Below are positions 31,901 through 36,109 of a DNA stretch of 64,000 bases, piece by piece. A program made the translations under genes and the position numbers. A model generated the notes under the pieces. The model had not been told where the DNA came from. It worked only from the letters and a program-made list of their open reading frames with translations, and did not search any database. Origin of the DNA: Telmatactis stephensoni (Eukaryota > Cnidaria > Anthozoa > Actiniaria > Isophelliidae); contig JALIZF010001696.1 in NCBI GenBank assembly GCA_029948255.1, positions 409,001 to 473,000 of the forward strand. The letters run 5' to 3'. Position 1 is the stretch's first letter. Every line of letters begins with the position of its first letter.

Positions 31901-32379
31901 TATGATTGCAGCACAAGAAACATCTTGCAGCATTTTCATTTAAGAGTATATTTATCACTTTATATCTAGGATCACCAAGTTGTTTACAGAAACCATAATC
32001 GTTAGCAAAACTATTATCAATAATAGAACATCCTGCAGAATTTTTTTTTGATTTTTAAACGTTTAAACGTCTTGTTTTCTACTATATATCTATCAACGTT
32101 TTTTATCACCAAGTTATTTACACAGCCATCATTAAAACAATATCAACGTATGAAGCAGTTTTAAGATGGCATACTTCTCTTACCATAATTTTACAAAATT
32201 TTGTAAAAAAATTACACAATTTTACATAAAATTTACCAAATTTAAAACCGAGAAATTTAACGCCTTTTTTCGTTATGTGACTAAAACTAATCTACACAAT
32301 GTATTTGTATTTTCAACTTTAAATATTTCCTTACCTGAATTAAAATTACGCAGAGAATAGCCACCCTGACAGTCACCAT
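881..32379 (-). CDS. Adhesion GPCR (CTLD-PA14-GAIN-7TM), gene span of 23 coding exons
   Basis: Predicted cell-surface receptor of the adhesion GPCR class. The joined exons give 2718 nt, or 905 residues. Domain order is signal peptide (1 to about 25), C-type lectin domain (about 37-163), PA14 domain (about 171-320), GAIN domain (about 345-598) with the GPS, 7TM domain (about 603-850) and a cytoplasmic tail of about 55 residues. Cleavage is expected between Leu584 and Thr585, giving a 584-residue N-terminal fragment held non-covalently on a 321-residue 7TM fragment whose new N-terminus (TNFAVLM) would be the tethered agonist. All 22 introns are GT..AG and all phases match, which is strong internal support. 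The 7TM motifs resemble latrophilins (ADGRL), but the ectodomain does not, so I give no symbol. Start: ATG at 32377-32379, the first codon of a hydrophobic leader. The exon 4 to exon 5 join is the least certain; see the alternative exons at 19091-19319. Confidence 0.85.
1462..1503 (-). CDS. aGPCR exon 22: 42-nt microexon, end of TM7
   Basis: 42 nt, phase 0 to 0, residues 838-851: GFLIFIFHCVLNSE. It is part of the conserved 'LQG.fIFiFhcvln.eVr.af' block, which is split over three exons here. Skipping it would keep the frame but remove half of TM7. Acceptor TTCCACAG, donor GAG/GTAAGA. A pure ATACA tract lies in the preceding intron, 27 nt upstream of the acceptor. Confidence 0.9.
1531..1636. 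repeat. Microsatellite (ATACA)n, about 21 copies
   Basis: A pure pentanucleotide run in the intron before exon 22, within 30 bp of its acceptor. On the minus strand it reads as a TGTAT-rich tract. Confidence 0.98.
1769..1895 (-). CDS. aGPCR exon 21: transmembrane helix 6, loop and start of TM7
   Basis: 127 nt, phase 2 to 0, residues 795-837: VKSAIVLLPILGIAWVFGIL, then QYLFAIFNSLQ. This is the latrophilin-like TM6 ('LLPlLG.tWvFG.l') with the Trp of the toggle motif, followed by the beginning of TM7. Acceptor ATTTCAG, donor CAG/GTATTT. Confidence 0.93.
2221..2312 (-). CDS. aGPCR exon 20: end of TM5 and intracellular loop 3
   Basis: 92 nt, phase 0 to 2, residues 765-795: VNAIILALVVREI, then the loop LKLHNPTPADDSKLQTAR. 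The 'N..i....vi..i' pattern ends TM5. Acceptor TTTTTTCCAAG, donor AAG/GTATGA. Confidence 0.88.
2915..2981 (-). CDS. aGPCR exon 19: extracellular loop 2 and start of TM5
   Basis: 67 nt, phase 2 to 0, residues 742-764: SCWLSVEKGTIWSFAVP then VLVIVL. Cys743-Trp744-Leu-Ser is the conserved ECL2 motif (CWLs...g.iW.F..P). Acceptor TTTTTGCAG, donor TTG/GTATGT. Confidence 0.92.
3091..3179. repeat. Microsatellite (GAAA)n, about 22 copies
   Basis: Pure tetranucleotide run ending three bases from the TM4 exon donor. On the transcribed strand it is a TTTC tract starting within the first bases of intron 18. Confidence 0.98.
3183..3249 (-). CDS. aGPCR exon 18: transmembrane helix 4
   Basis: 67 nt, phase 1 to 2, residues 720-742: SIPAVIVIVTLVSSFDGYG, like the family's 'G.PaiiV.it......gYG'. 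A (GAAA)n microsatellite sits three bases past the donor (ACAG/GTATTTTC). Confidence 0.9.
3303..3485. mobile_element. MITE family C, copy 1 (terminal inverted repeats)
   Basis: The left end AAGGGATGAATGGAAATTTG and the right end TTTCTATTCATCCCTT are inverted; GTAACACC faces GGTGTTAC. Two more copies lie at 15014-15195 and 21891-22034. Non-coding, inside intron 17. Confidence 0.7.
3825..3978 (-). CDS. aGPCR exon 17: transmembrane helix 3 and intracellular loop 2
   Basis: 154 nt, phase 0 to 1, residues 669-720. AVCTFVAVFLHFFNL then FCWMLVEGLWLYVMVV is the family TM3 signature (F.WML.EG..LY). Cys671 is the TM3 end of the disulphide to extracellular loop 2. ICL2 is FDTGYNRIRRY. Acceptor GTTTTCAG, donor A/GTAAGT. 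Confidence 0.92.
4073..4352. mobile_element. MITE with TIR 'AAGGCCCGGACACACGGTGC'
   Basis: The end AAGGCCCGGACACACGGTGC is mirrored by GCACCGTGTGTCCGAGCCTT. The interior holds further mirrored GTTGCGCGCAAC-type pieces. 280 bp, in intron 16 between the TM2 and TM3 exons. ORFs on both strands here are by-products of the palindrome. Confidence 0.8.
4437..4539 (-). CDS. aGPCR exon 16: transmembrane helix 2
   Basis: 103 nt, phase 2 to 0, residues 634-668. It contains NMIHLNLVVALGLAQIFFLS, a near-textbook adhesion GPCR TM2 ('hlnL..al.laqilFL.g'), followed by GINATANK. The TM1-TM2 intracellular loop (RLTKAET) is short, as usual. Donor AAG/GTAAGA. Confidence 0.92.
4805..4910. mobile_element. MITE with TIR 'AACAAATAGATTCCATTTTT'
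   Basis: 106-bp element with ends AACAAATAGATTCCATTTTT and AAAAATGGAATCTATCTGTT in inversion. A relative with the same ends lies at 49829-50012. In intron 15. Confidence 0.7.
4911..5055. repeat. 'CCAATCAGAGCGCGCGTAA' family unit
   Basis: Contains two CCAATCAGAGCGCGCGTAA boxes flanking GATGACGCCATC and a TGTGTGTGCTCTAATCACA segment, as in 545-885. It directly abuts the MITE at 4805-4910 and ends about 65 bp from the TM1 exon. Confidence 0.6.
5120..5226 (-). CDS. aGPCR exon 15: transmembrane helix 1
   Basis: 107 nt, phase 0 to 2, residues 599-634. ALEAITYAGCSLSLIGELL is TM1, matching the family's 'l..It.vG..iSl..ll.ti.tf'. Acceptor TTTTTTCCAG, donor AAG/GTATAA. The intron that follows is full of MITE sequence. 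Confidence 0.88.
5405..5570. repeat. 'CAATCAGAGCGCGCG' family unit, diverged
   Basis: GAATTTATTCGTTTTATATA, AGCCAATCAGAGCAC, GTGACGTCATCCACCC and CTCAGAGAGCGCGTTGTATA follow the same order as in the other copies. Intron 14. Confidence 0.5.
5558..6089. mobile_element. Outer MITE of a nested pair
   Basis: The left end GCGATAACACTTAAACCGTG and the right end CACGGTTTTAGTGCTATCGC are inverted. The element is split by the inner insertion at 5672-6059. Lies just downstream of the GPS exon in intron 14. Confidence 0.65.
5672..6059. mobile_element. Inner MITE with target-site duplication GTACTT
   Basis: TIRs GAGGGTCCTGAAGGGG and CCCCTTCAGGACCCTC, flanked on both sides by a perfect GTACTT (5666-5671 and 6060-6065). 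The interior is built from many copies of the phrase AAATCCCA/AATCCCAGTCCC. No coding capacity. The clean duplication shows it inserted into the outer MITE. Confidence 0.85.
6116..6254 (-). CDS. aGPCR exon 14: second half of the GPS, cleavage site and tethered agonist
   Basis: 139 nt, phase 2 to 0, residues 552-598. It reads TGVWSSEGC, then YTVCLCDHLTNFAVLM. His583-Leu584-Thr585 is the intact autoproteolysis triplet, so cleavage falls at 6158/6157. TNFAVLM is a standard tethered-agonist (Stachel) start. Cys565, Cys579 and Cys581 are the other GPS cysteines. Donor AAG/GTATCA. Confidence 0.92.
6790..7075 (-). repeat. tRNA-derived SINE-like element
   Basis: On the minus strand, GTAGCGCAGCGGTCTAAGG (Pol III A-box-like, 5' half of a Leu/Ser-type tRNA) lies at about 7050-7070. 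Some 250 nt further on, GCAGGTTCGAATCCTG (B box) is followed by TCAACGCCA and a T run. The two boxes are too far apart for a functional tRNA. Confidence 0.45.
8640..8890. repeat. Dyad-rich patch of TTTCCTA/TAGGAAA motifs
   Basis: At least ten alternating copies of TTTCCTA(G/C) and TAGGAAAT, several forming direct hairpins, such as the two facing each other around 8705-8760. No ORF. Possibly a decayed palindromic element. Confidence 0.6.
9175..9230 (-). CDS. aGPCR exon 13: first half of the GPS (CVFWNF)
   Basis: 56 nt, phase 0 to 2, residues 534-552. It contains LCVFWNFTA, the opening of the GPCR proteolysis site; Cys544 and Trp547 are canonical and Cys544 should pair with a downstream GPS cysteine. 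The acceptor (ATTTAG/TTT) is the first in-phase choice; a second AG six bases further on is out of phase. Donor AAG/GTAAGT. Intron 13 (6255-9174) splits the GPS motif. Confidence 0.85.
9700..9781 (-). CDS. aGPCR exon 12: GAIN subdomain B strands
   Basis: 82 nt, phase 2 to 0, residues 506-533: RIITSSLTPPPKALEKESVR, then LRLQHKR. This corresponds to the GAIN-B strands 'viS.sl......l..pV.l.f.H' that come just before the GPS. Acceptor CCTTAATAG, donor AGA/GTAAGT. Confidence 0.8.
9956..10031 (-). CDS. aGPCR exon 11: GAIN subdomain B
   Basis: 76 nt, phase 1 to 2, residues 481-506: RDYFVFSSLYKNLDDIL and onward. This is the GAIN-B strand usually reading 'vvfv.y.nL...L'. Acceptor GTCTTGTAG, donor GG/GTGAGT. 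Intron 10 is the shortest of the gene (92 nt). Confidence 0.8.
10124..10234 (-). CDS. aGPCR exon 10: GAIN subdomain A/B
   Basis: 111 nt, phase 1 to 1, residues 444-481. It reads LQIKKLGNNFVFPDKNRQ and then a segment ending in SQSDT. It matches the GAIN pattern of a first beta strand ('i..v.....f.fP') followed by a polar loop. Acceptor TTTTTTCAG, donor A/GTAAGT. Confidence 0.75.
10672..10834 (-). CDS. aGPCR exon 9: GAIN subdomain A helices
   Basis: 163 nt, phase 0 to 1, residues 390-444. It has an acidic linker (ITFLLDESDPVEQND) and then LEVALEVEQLGNIVAEQL, the typical GAIN-A helix that in other family members reads 'll..ve.lg..la..l'. The donor AA/GTATGA is the weakest of the gene, yet the phase fits exon 10. 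Confidence 0.75.
11137..11279. repeat. Microsatellite (TTTC)n, about 35 copies
   Basis: Almost pure tetranucleotide run with one ATTT interruption, in intron 8. Confidence 0.98.
11326..11421 (-). CDS. aGPCR exon 8: start of GAIN subdomain A
   Basis: 96 nt (32 codons), phase 0 to 0, residues 358-389: LKGVKTVLKNLQSDV and onward. This amphipathic helical stretch fits the helical GAIN-A subdomain. Acceptor GTTACAG, donor AAA/GTAAGT. A long (TTTC)n tract lies about 45 nt downstream of the donor. Confidence 0.7.
12309..12394 (-). CDS. aGPCR exon 7: linker between PA14 and GAIN
   Basis: 86 nt, phase 1 to 0, residues 329-357. It reads DLPGKDCTKEGDSRFPNYLN and onward, with two cysteines likely to pair. 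I recognise no domain; it probably bridges PA14 and GAIN. Phases fit both neighbours. Donor AAG/GTACAT. Confidence 0.7.
12726..12907 (-). CDS. aGPCR exon 6: PA14 domain, C-terminal part
   Basis: 182 nt, phase 2 to 1, residues 268-329. It continues with SKKQFLQEGKLYYMEVLLKQ, the PA14 strand that normally reads 'L.aG..Y.i.v.y.e', then LQTGVILPKSGTIYTIIPEDY. Acceptor TTTGTAG, donor G/GTAAGT. Confidence 0.85.
13199..13313. repeat. Long near-perfect hairpin, about 55-bp arms
   Basis: Left arm 13199-13253 and right arm 13258-13313, with only a 4-base loop (CGCA). TTTATTTGGGCTTCCTGTGT faces its complement almost without mismatch. Intron 5. It could be a MITE or a source of a long dsRNA hairpin. Confidence 0.85.
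13502..13575. repeat. Hairpin, about 31-bp arms
   Basis: CAGACTCAACATTGCATTTT and AAAATGCAATGCTGAGTCTG are inverted across an 11-base loop. Intron 5, about 190 bp from the hairpin at 13199-13313. Confidence 0.8.
13685..13976 (-). CDS. aGPCR exon 5: PA14 domain, main part
   Basis: 292 nt, phase 1 to 2, residues 171-268. The sequence has the PA14 beta-barrel pattern: VFAELWNNISGYQVHLL near the start, a YPNNPT segment, FGIRMRSYFLAP, then GNFTFFVKCDDECQVFLS, the hallmark 'y.F.i..dD...lyl' strand. PA14 domains are extracellular carbohydrate- or ligand-binding modules in adhesins, glycosidases and fibrocystin-like proteins. Several N-glycosylation sequons (NIS, NFS, NFT). Acceptor CTCCCTAG, donor AA/GTAAGG. 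Confidence 0.85.
14218..14271. repeat. Short hairpin
   Basis: GATATGCTTGGAGTGTGG faces CCTACACTCAAAGCATATC with a short AT-rich loop. Intron 4. Confidence 0.6.
14481..14641. mobile_element. Palindromic MITE
   Basis: Arms of about 75 bp: AAATCGCACGATCTTCTCGT at the left, AAGATCGTGCGATTT at the right, with CTCAAATAGGACTCG and CGTCCTATTTTGAG facing each other around a short loop. Intron 4. Confidence 0.8.
15014..15195. mobile_element. MITE family C, copy 2
   Basis: CATCTGTAACACCGTATGAA at the left and ATTCGGTTTTACAGCCATTC at the right, with a central inverted pair GACGTTTCGAGCCTG / AAGGCTCGAGGCGTC. Same plan as 3303-3485. Confidence 0.65.
15345..15520. repeat. TGCGGTTTT-rich tract
   Basis: About a dozen irregularly spaced copies of (T)GCGGTTTT on the plus strand. 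It looks like a degenerate minisatellite; the minus-strand ORF through it (Asn/Lys/Arg-rich) is an artefact. Confidence 0.75.
16931..17041. repeat. (CAAAA)n-type simple repeat
   Basis: Imperfect A-rich run of CAAAA and CAA units. Confidence 0.9.
17105..17165. repeat. (TTAACTTT)n simple repeat
   Basis: Seven to eight units of TTAACTT(T)(T). Confidence 0.85.
19091..19121 (-). CDS. Candidate alternative second exon (31 nt, phase 0 to 1)
   Basis: Strong acceptor (TTTTTACAG) and donor (AAAG/GTATGA) enclose 31 nt reading IFFSRCGECK plus one base. The phases fit exactly between the leader exon at 19248-19319 and the PA14 exon. The segment would extend the hydrophobic leader and add two cysteines. 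Confidence 0.4.
19248..19319 (-). CDS. Candidate alternative first exon with its own signal peptide (intron 4)
   Basis: The ATG at 19317-19319 is directly preceded by an in-frame TGA. The 72 nt encode a charged N-terminus (MKSNSDDFETG) followed by a hydrophobic run (TFLVVVALLLCIE), ending in phase 0 at GAG/GTTAGT. With the 31-nt exon at 19091-19121 it repeats the phase plan of exons 1-2 (phase 0, then 0 to 1) and splices in frame onto the PA14 exon, giving a receptor of about 769 residues without the lectin domain. It may instead be the true start of a separate receptor gene, or a chance hydrophobic ORF. Confidence 0.45.
20579..21123. mobile_element. 545-bp element with long terminal inverted repeats
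   Basis: GTTAAAGTGCACCTAACCCC and CTGTTATTTCCAATTTTGA at the left are mirrored by TCAAAATGGGAAATAACAGTG and GGTTAGTTGCATTTTAAC at the right. The centre is a tight hairpin (GACGTCACACTCTTTGTAC and its complement) near 20938-20978. Intron 4, no ORF. Confidence 0.8.
21440..21510 (-). repeat. SINE-like fragment with Pol III B box
   Basis: On the minus strand: TGGAGGGTCGTGGGTCCGAT, then TCCCGCTGGGGGCTCGGATT. The GGGTCCGATTCCC core is a B box. No A box found nearby, so truncated. Confidence 0.45.
21891..22034. mobile_element. MITE family C, copy 3
   Basis: ATGGAAATCTGTAACACCGT at the left, TTGTTACAGTTTTTCATTCA at the right, with central AATCGCTCGAAACGTAAGTA. Shares ends with 3303-3485. Confidence 0.7.
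22053..22336. repeat. Tandem duplication, 149-bp unit
   Basis: Two nearly identical copies (from 22053 and from 22202), each starting TGACGCAGCCAAAACTACTT and ending near AATAAACATTG. The small ORF across the junction is a result of the duplication. Confidence 0.9.
22923..23106. mobile_element. Palindromic MITE, about 75-bp arms
   Basis: GTGCTATGTTGAGTTATAGA at the left faces TCTATAACTCAACATAGCAC at the right, and GGAATTGTAAGAAGAC faces TCTTCTTACAATTCC. GC-rich loop near 23015. Confidence 0.85.
23333..24065. mobile_element. Composite MITE with TIR 'GGGCCCTAAAATCGCC'
   Basis: Ends CGGGCCCTAAAATCGCC and GGCGATTTTAGGGCCCG. Next to the left end lie many GGCGATCTT(A/G)GG repeats. A second inverted element (23490-23620) is nested inside. 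Confidence 0.75.
23490..23620. mobile_element. Nested palindrome with ends ACACGGTG / CACCGTGT
   Basis: Left ACACGGTGGCGCGAAGATAT, right ATCTTCAAGACACCGTGT; the centre is GAAATATTTCACGAGTGAGC with mirrored CGAACGAGTGAAATATT. Sits inside the element 23333-24065. Confidence 0.7.
24923..25159 (-). CDS. aGPCR exon 4: C-type lectin domain, C-terminal half
   Basis: 237 nt, phase 1 to 1, residues 92-171. It shows the lectin core: WYWVTG, then QPSGDGKCANI, GGFNDLPC and GYICEV. Cys131-Cys149 is the second conserved disulphide and Cys161 pairs back to Cys55. The sugar and calcium site is altered: QPS (124-126) stands where EPN or QPD is usual, and FND (144-146) replaces WND, so classic Ca-dependent sugar binding is uncertain. 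The donor CAG/GTAAGA is near-perfect. If it were not used, the frame would read on for 28 codons to a TGA at 24840-24842, making a secreted lectin instead. Confidence 0.85.
25560..25670. mobile_element. MITE family E, partial copy
   Basis: GGAATTTCGAATGTTTTTGT, then CACGCCACTGACACGG, then CACTCATACG: the diagnostic blocks of the family seen at 48901-49047. The left end is eroded. Intron 3. Confidence 0.5.
25841..25864. repeat. Poly-G run, 24 bases
   Basis: An uninterrupted G homopolymer within a GA/GGGGA-rich patch (25740-25890). Length is likely unreliable in any assembly. Confidence 0.95.
26350..26535. repeat. Imperfect (GAAA)n purine tract
   Basis: GAAA units mixed with CAGAAAGA, GGGGGAAA and GGAA units. 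ORFs with Lys/Glu/Arg repeats arise from it. Confidence 0.95.
26856..27214. mobile_element. 359-bp element with about 55-bp TIRs
   Basis: GCATAGTTAATAGAGGGGAC at the left mirrors CCCCTCTATTAACTATGC at the right; GAAGCCTTTTGTTA faces TAACAAAAGGCTTC. Inside, GTGACCGTGCAC and GTGCACGGTCAAG are also inverted. Intron 3. Confidence 0.8.
27581..27687. mobile_element. MITE family D, copy 1 (shortened)
   Basis: TAGAGGGATTTCAT at the left, GACCACAAACATGTCTGCCG and TGAAATCACTCTA at the right; the left arm has lost the GGCAGCCATGTTTGTGG block present in the other copies. Confidence 0.65.
28018..28125. repeat. Microsatellite (GACT)n, about 26 copies
   Basis: Nearly pure tetranucleotide run preceded by a short GTCTGTCT tract. 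Intron 3. Confidence 0.98.
28450..28535. repeat. Purine-rich tract
   Basis: AAAG/AAAAG/CAAAG units about 110 nt downstream of the lectin exon 3 donor. It explains the Lys- and Phe-rich ORFs here. Confidence 0.85.
28645..28830 (-). CDS. aGPCR exon 3: C-type lectin domain, N-terminal half
   Basis: 186 nt, phase 1 to 1, residues 30-92. It carries the opening of a C-type lectin-like fold: GYLFFQNGSTWNKNHHRC, then LQGNLVSMETKEEWEFI (first strand, helix 1 with Cys55, the loop and helix 2). Cys55 should pair with Cys161 in exon 4. Acceptor TTTCAG, donor G/GTGAGT. An N-glycosylation sequon (NGS) lies just before Trp48. Confidence 0.85.
28975..29160. repeat. Pyrimidine-rich (TTCC)n-type tract
   Basis: Irregular TTCC/CCCTTCC units on the plus strand, in intron 2 between exons 2 and 3. 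Confidence 0.85.
29314..29356 (-). CDS. aGPCR exon 2: signal peptide, second half
   Basis: A 43-nt exon, phase 0 to 1, with acceptor TCTTTCAG and donor CAG/GTAGGT. It reads LYLMCSSSTLAEQP. Joined to exon 1 it completes a signal peptide with likely cleavage near SSSTLA/EQ. It links exon 1 (phase 0) to the lectin exon (phase 1), which no other short open segment in the area does as well. Confidence 0.65.
29573..29640. repeat. Poly-A followed by (AAC)n
   Basis: A run followed by AAC/CAACAA trinucleotide units, intron 1. Confidence 0.9.
29940..30359. mobile_element. 420-bp imperfect palindrome
   Basis: AATAGGCGTTATGC and CTAACAGGTCACGTGACCCT at the left mirror GGGTCACGTGACCTGTTAG and GCATATTGCCTATT at the right. 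Central GGATGGCACGAGCTTGCCATCC is a tight hairpin. Each arm is about 200 bp. Intron 1. Confidence 0.8.
30815..31004 (-). other. Possible cryptic or alternative exon in intron 1
   Basis: 190 nt open in phase 0 to 1, the same phases as exon 2, with donor ATG/GTAAAT and a weak acceptor (CTGAAAAG). It would encode 63 residues rich in Lys/Arg and aromatics (for example VKWKYIILRGTNQWTG). It could replace exon 2 in frame but would lose the end of the signal peptide. I do not recognise the sequence, and chance is likely. Confidence 0.2.
32335..32379 (-). CDS. aGPCR exon 1: start codon and signal peptide, first half
   Basis: Codes for 15 residues, MVTVRVAILCVILIQ, and ends in phase 0 at a strong donor (CAG/GTAAGG). 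The stretch is hydrophobic and continues in exon 2 to a small-residue cleavage region, the usual make-up of a secretory signal peptide. The first intron is long (29357-32334). Confidence 0.7.
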
Positions 32380-33639
32380 TTTAACACCCTCTCGAACTAA
32401 ACGGTATTGTTTTCTTTACAAGCGTTTTTACCAATAGAATCGACTTTCAGCCTTTTCCAAAATGTCTTAACTCTCACAAAATGTTACATCTCAAAGGTGA
32501 TGTCCAAAATCCGCTTGTTCCAAATTTGATTTGTCTTGTAGTTTTAAAGTGCGATTTTGACTTCCTTTTTTTTCTGAAATTTAGTTCGTGAGTTCAATTT
32601 CAAGATAGAAATCTTAGATTTTCAAACTACGTCAACTCCAATTACAACTCTTAGGATTTCTCATGTAGCTTGAGTAGATGGAATATAGTGGATAAATGTA
32701 GATTTACGTAAGCGGAGGAAATGCTCGAGAACAGTGTCGCTGTCGCTCTCAGAGACATGAAAGGCACCTTATTAGTAACACTAAAAGCCTTATATGCGCT
32801 GTTTCGAAATTTTGACTCTTGATTTGATTTATCCGGTCATTTGGAAATAAAAATCGGAAGCTGAACTTTTTATGTTGAAATTATTTCCCCCTTTTGCACT
32901 AGAGACCCAGTTCATCCCAGTTCAGTTTCATCTTTATTTCCTTGATTTAACTGTAAATGATAGGAACCTAAATAATGATTATTGCATTGGTGAATATCAA
33001 GGGTGTTGGGTGACCGTATCTACTTGCCCTTGGGGGCTACAGAAACCTTCCTTGAAAAACCTAAACTCGTTTATAAAGCGCTGAAATGGTTCTAAAAGGT
33101 TGATATTAGTTCTAAGAGCAATGTGTAAGAGCTACACCCAATATTGACCCACAGGATTTTTTTACAAGAAAGTGAAAGGATTAGATTTGAATCCTAGAAA
33201 AGGTTAAACCTGATAGTGTGCTCATGACATAGCCATTAAAAGCCAAGCCGACGTGGAATTAGATATGGGTTAATAGACTCAAACAGCAGTCCATATCGAA
33301 GTTTTTCTCAGGGGTAATTGCAATTGTTAAAGCAGTTTATTTTTATTTTGCTTCTGACAATTTTTTACTAGGCGAAATTTTGGTGAGACTTTTATAACTT
33401 TCTGCCTTTATAACAGGCTTTTCAACAAGCATTCTACACATTTTCTTTTCTCTTTTTTCTACCTAACTAATCAGTATTTTTGTTTTCGACTACCATTGTT
33501 AACTCGTGGATACACGAACCTCTTTGTATCGCAGGCCTTGGGCAATAATCACTGTATAAGCGCCCCCTCAACTTCTTCCAAAAGTTGGTCAACAAAGCTA
33601 CCCATCATTGAAGTGGGGAAAAAGGGTGTTAAAAAGAAT

Positions 33640-33765
33640 TTTGGCTAATGGTGACATGGTATCGTAAAGACGGGGAATTCGAATAGTTTTATAGACAACA
33701 CGGCTCTGACACGTCACGGTCACGGTACGGTCCGTTTCACACTTACACGGAAAGCTACTCTATTA
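33640..33765. mobile_element. MITE family E, diverged copy
   Basis: GGAATTCGAATAGTTTTATA, GACAACACGGCTCTGACACG, CGGTCACGGTACGGTCCGTT and TCACACTTACACG follow the family order. Confidence 0.6.
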
Positions 33766-34894
33766 CCTCTAACTTTCAATTCCATTGAATTACATAACTC
33801 ATGACGCAAATGCGAAGAATCGTTTTTATATCAACAATCATGTTTTCTTAGAGATAACTCGTGGATATGCAAAGATTGTTTGTATCAGCACTAAGCAATA
33901 TGTTGCCTCAAGTTCTCAATAAGAAACCAAAATAACTCGACGTAGATTCGACGTGAAGAATTCTTTTTTGTAAAAACAAAAACAAAAGAATAAAGCTCGT
34001 GGTTGGCTAAGAATTCCCATTTATCCCTCTCCAGCATTTTTTCTTTGACATTGTACCTGCTAACTCGTGGATATATAAACACCACCAATTAAAATTTCAC
34101 CTCAAACGTTCAATTAGTTGAACGGTGTGCCCCTAGGGAAGAATTTATTAAATGTTAAAAAACTAAGGGAGTTAATTGTAAGGTATATATATAAGATGTG
34201 GTGATTCATTTAACCCTTATTTGTGATTAAATACATGAAGATTAATCAAACGCAAATGTTATTTCAAAGGTAGGATTGTCTCCTTTGTTGTTTCAGACTC
34301 TGCGTTTTGGTTCAGATAGGACGCAAACTCCAATCTCCCACAAAAAAACAAGTATTCAACCATGTTAATCAATTATCACTGTAGTTATTTTGTACCTCAT
34401 TTTGTAACTTTTTATAGTTCACATGTTTTGTTATTCTTTTGACGTCAACTATATTTATTCAATTGCTTTATGCCTTAGAAAGTAATTGAGACAAACGACC
34501 AAGAGAATCTTAATGTCTCCCATTTGTGGTGTGACCTTGACATTTCTTGCCTTAGGACTCGGCTTCGTCAGTAAACAAACATCCATCCATGCATCCACCC
34601 ATGAATTCACTCAATAAAAACCTTTTGGTGTTAATCATGATTAAGATTTGATAACCTCGTGGCATCCGTATCACGTTCATAAGCCATTTTATCGTTGTAT
34701 CTGATATCATATAAAAGTGTTCAAGAGGTATAGTATTAAACAGCTTAGTTATCGGTATAACACTGTCTATCCAAAGTAGCAAGAGTAAAAAGATATAGAA
34801 TTTGAAAGGGATTCGGCAGAAGTGGAAAAATGCAAAAAAAAAAGTAAATAGTTATAATAAACAGTGAAATTAAATACACATGCCGCACGGGATG

Positions 34895-35016
34895 TGGAGA
34901 TTTCATGGCAACCATGTTTGTGGAAAAGTGTTTTAATGAGAAAAAAAATCCTTTCTCTTGGGACAAAAAGCTTTATTATTTTGACCACAAACATGGCTGC
35001 CATGAACTACCTCTAT
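34895..35016. mobile_element. MITE family D, copy 2
   Basis: GAGATTTCATGGCAACCATG and TTTGTGG at the left face GACCACAAACATGGCTGCCA and TGAACTACCTC at the right; centre TTCTCTTGGGACAAAAAGC. Confidence 0.75.
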
Positions 35017-35146
35017 TCAAACAAATTATTTTGAGTTAACTAATGTTATTATCTTAATATCCGTGCTTCCTCATTCGTTAGAAAGACAGAAATTCAGTTT
35101 GTAGAATCAGAAAGAATCCGCACTATGATGAAGGTTCCCATAATAG

Positions 35147-35391
35147 ACGACTTTAAAAAATGGCGACCTTGTACATGAGAACTGACGAGACCACAAAGGC
35201 CTTGTTACCAGAAAATAAGCGTGGCGAAACTTCTATTTCTATTAAAGATGATGTGTTCCTCTTCCTTTTGAAATAACTATTTTCTGTGCATTTTACAGGA
35301 TATACTTAGGCTCATTTGATGCCATGATAATTTTGAGGCCTTTCTGGCCTCGTTCTCGTGAACAATGAGCCCGCCATTTTTGAAAGTCGTC
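35147..35391. mobile_element. 245-bp element with long inverted ends
   Basis: GACGACTTTAAAAAATGGCG faces CGCCATTTTTGAAAGTCGTC; CATGAGAAC/ACGAG and CTCGTTCTCGTG, AAAGGCCTTG and GAGGCCTTTCTGGCC continue the inversion. Confidence 0.75.
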
Positions 35392-35979
35392 GAAATTGAA
35401 GTATATGTATTTTAGAGATGTGCGTATTATAAATAGAAACTAGCAAGTGAGCTTGTACTTTTGGATACGTCGATATATAAAGATGCATTGAGCAATAAAT
35501 TTTATATATAGATTATAATTTATGATAATGATATATGTCTTATATAGAAGTATACGTGTTATTGATATTTCTTGATACCCGGATATCTGCGCAGAATATA
35601 TAGAATTCATTCCCCAATACATCTCTACACTGACGCATCCCAACTACAAGCTCAGAGGTTGCAGTGACCTAGTTGAGTAGTTATATTAGGATATTGGATT
35701 TCGTAGCCGCGAGATCTCGAGTGTTTGAATACTGCTTGTGGATTACTGTGTCTGTGAGCAACACATGCCCCTCGCTAGGGGTAGTTCGATGCTTCCAATG
35801 ACCCCTCCCCACCCCCCACCCCCGACACCCACAAACACACCTTCTATTCGCAAATTTCTGCGATAAAAGATGGATGCATAAAAAAAAATGCAATAATGAA
35901 ATAAAGTGGTTAGCAAAATTCAATTCAGCAAGATTTTACTGTATTTTTTATTTAAAAAAAATTGCTTTCGAAATTTCAG

Positions 35980-36109
35980 GAAGACAAGTCTGAGGATCTC
36001 TTAAGACAAGATTATAAAGTCGAGGCCGCACCTTTATTCGCGTTCGGTTCCACTGTTGGTAACGCCTGCAGAAGCGTTCAGCAATCAAGTCAAAGGAGTA
36101 AATTTGCCG
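35980..36109 (+). CDS. Orphan internal exon of an unidentified plus-strand gene
   Basis: 130 nt, phase 0 to 1, bounded by AAATTTCAG and GCCG/GTAAGA. Only one frame is open across it. It encodes 43 residues beginning EDKSEDLLRQDYKVEAAPLF, then FAFGSTVGNAC. It is richer in GC than its surroundings. I do not recognise the family and found no convincing partner exon up- or downstream, so the parent gene is unknown. It could be a decayed exon. Confidence 0.4.

Larger units (their letters stand above)
32380..35979. other. Region 5' of the receptor gene
   Basis: AT-rich DNA with no ORF I can support. It should hold the receptor's 5' UTR and promoter (minus strand, just above 32379); I see no clear TATA box. 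Two MITE copies lie here (33640-33765 and 34895-35016) and one long inverted repeat (35147-35391). Confidence 0.5.
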
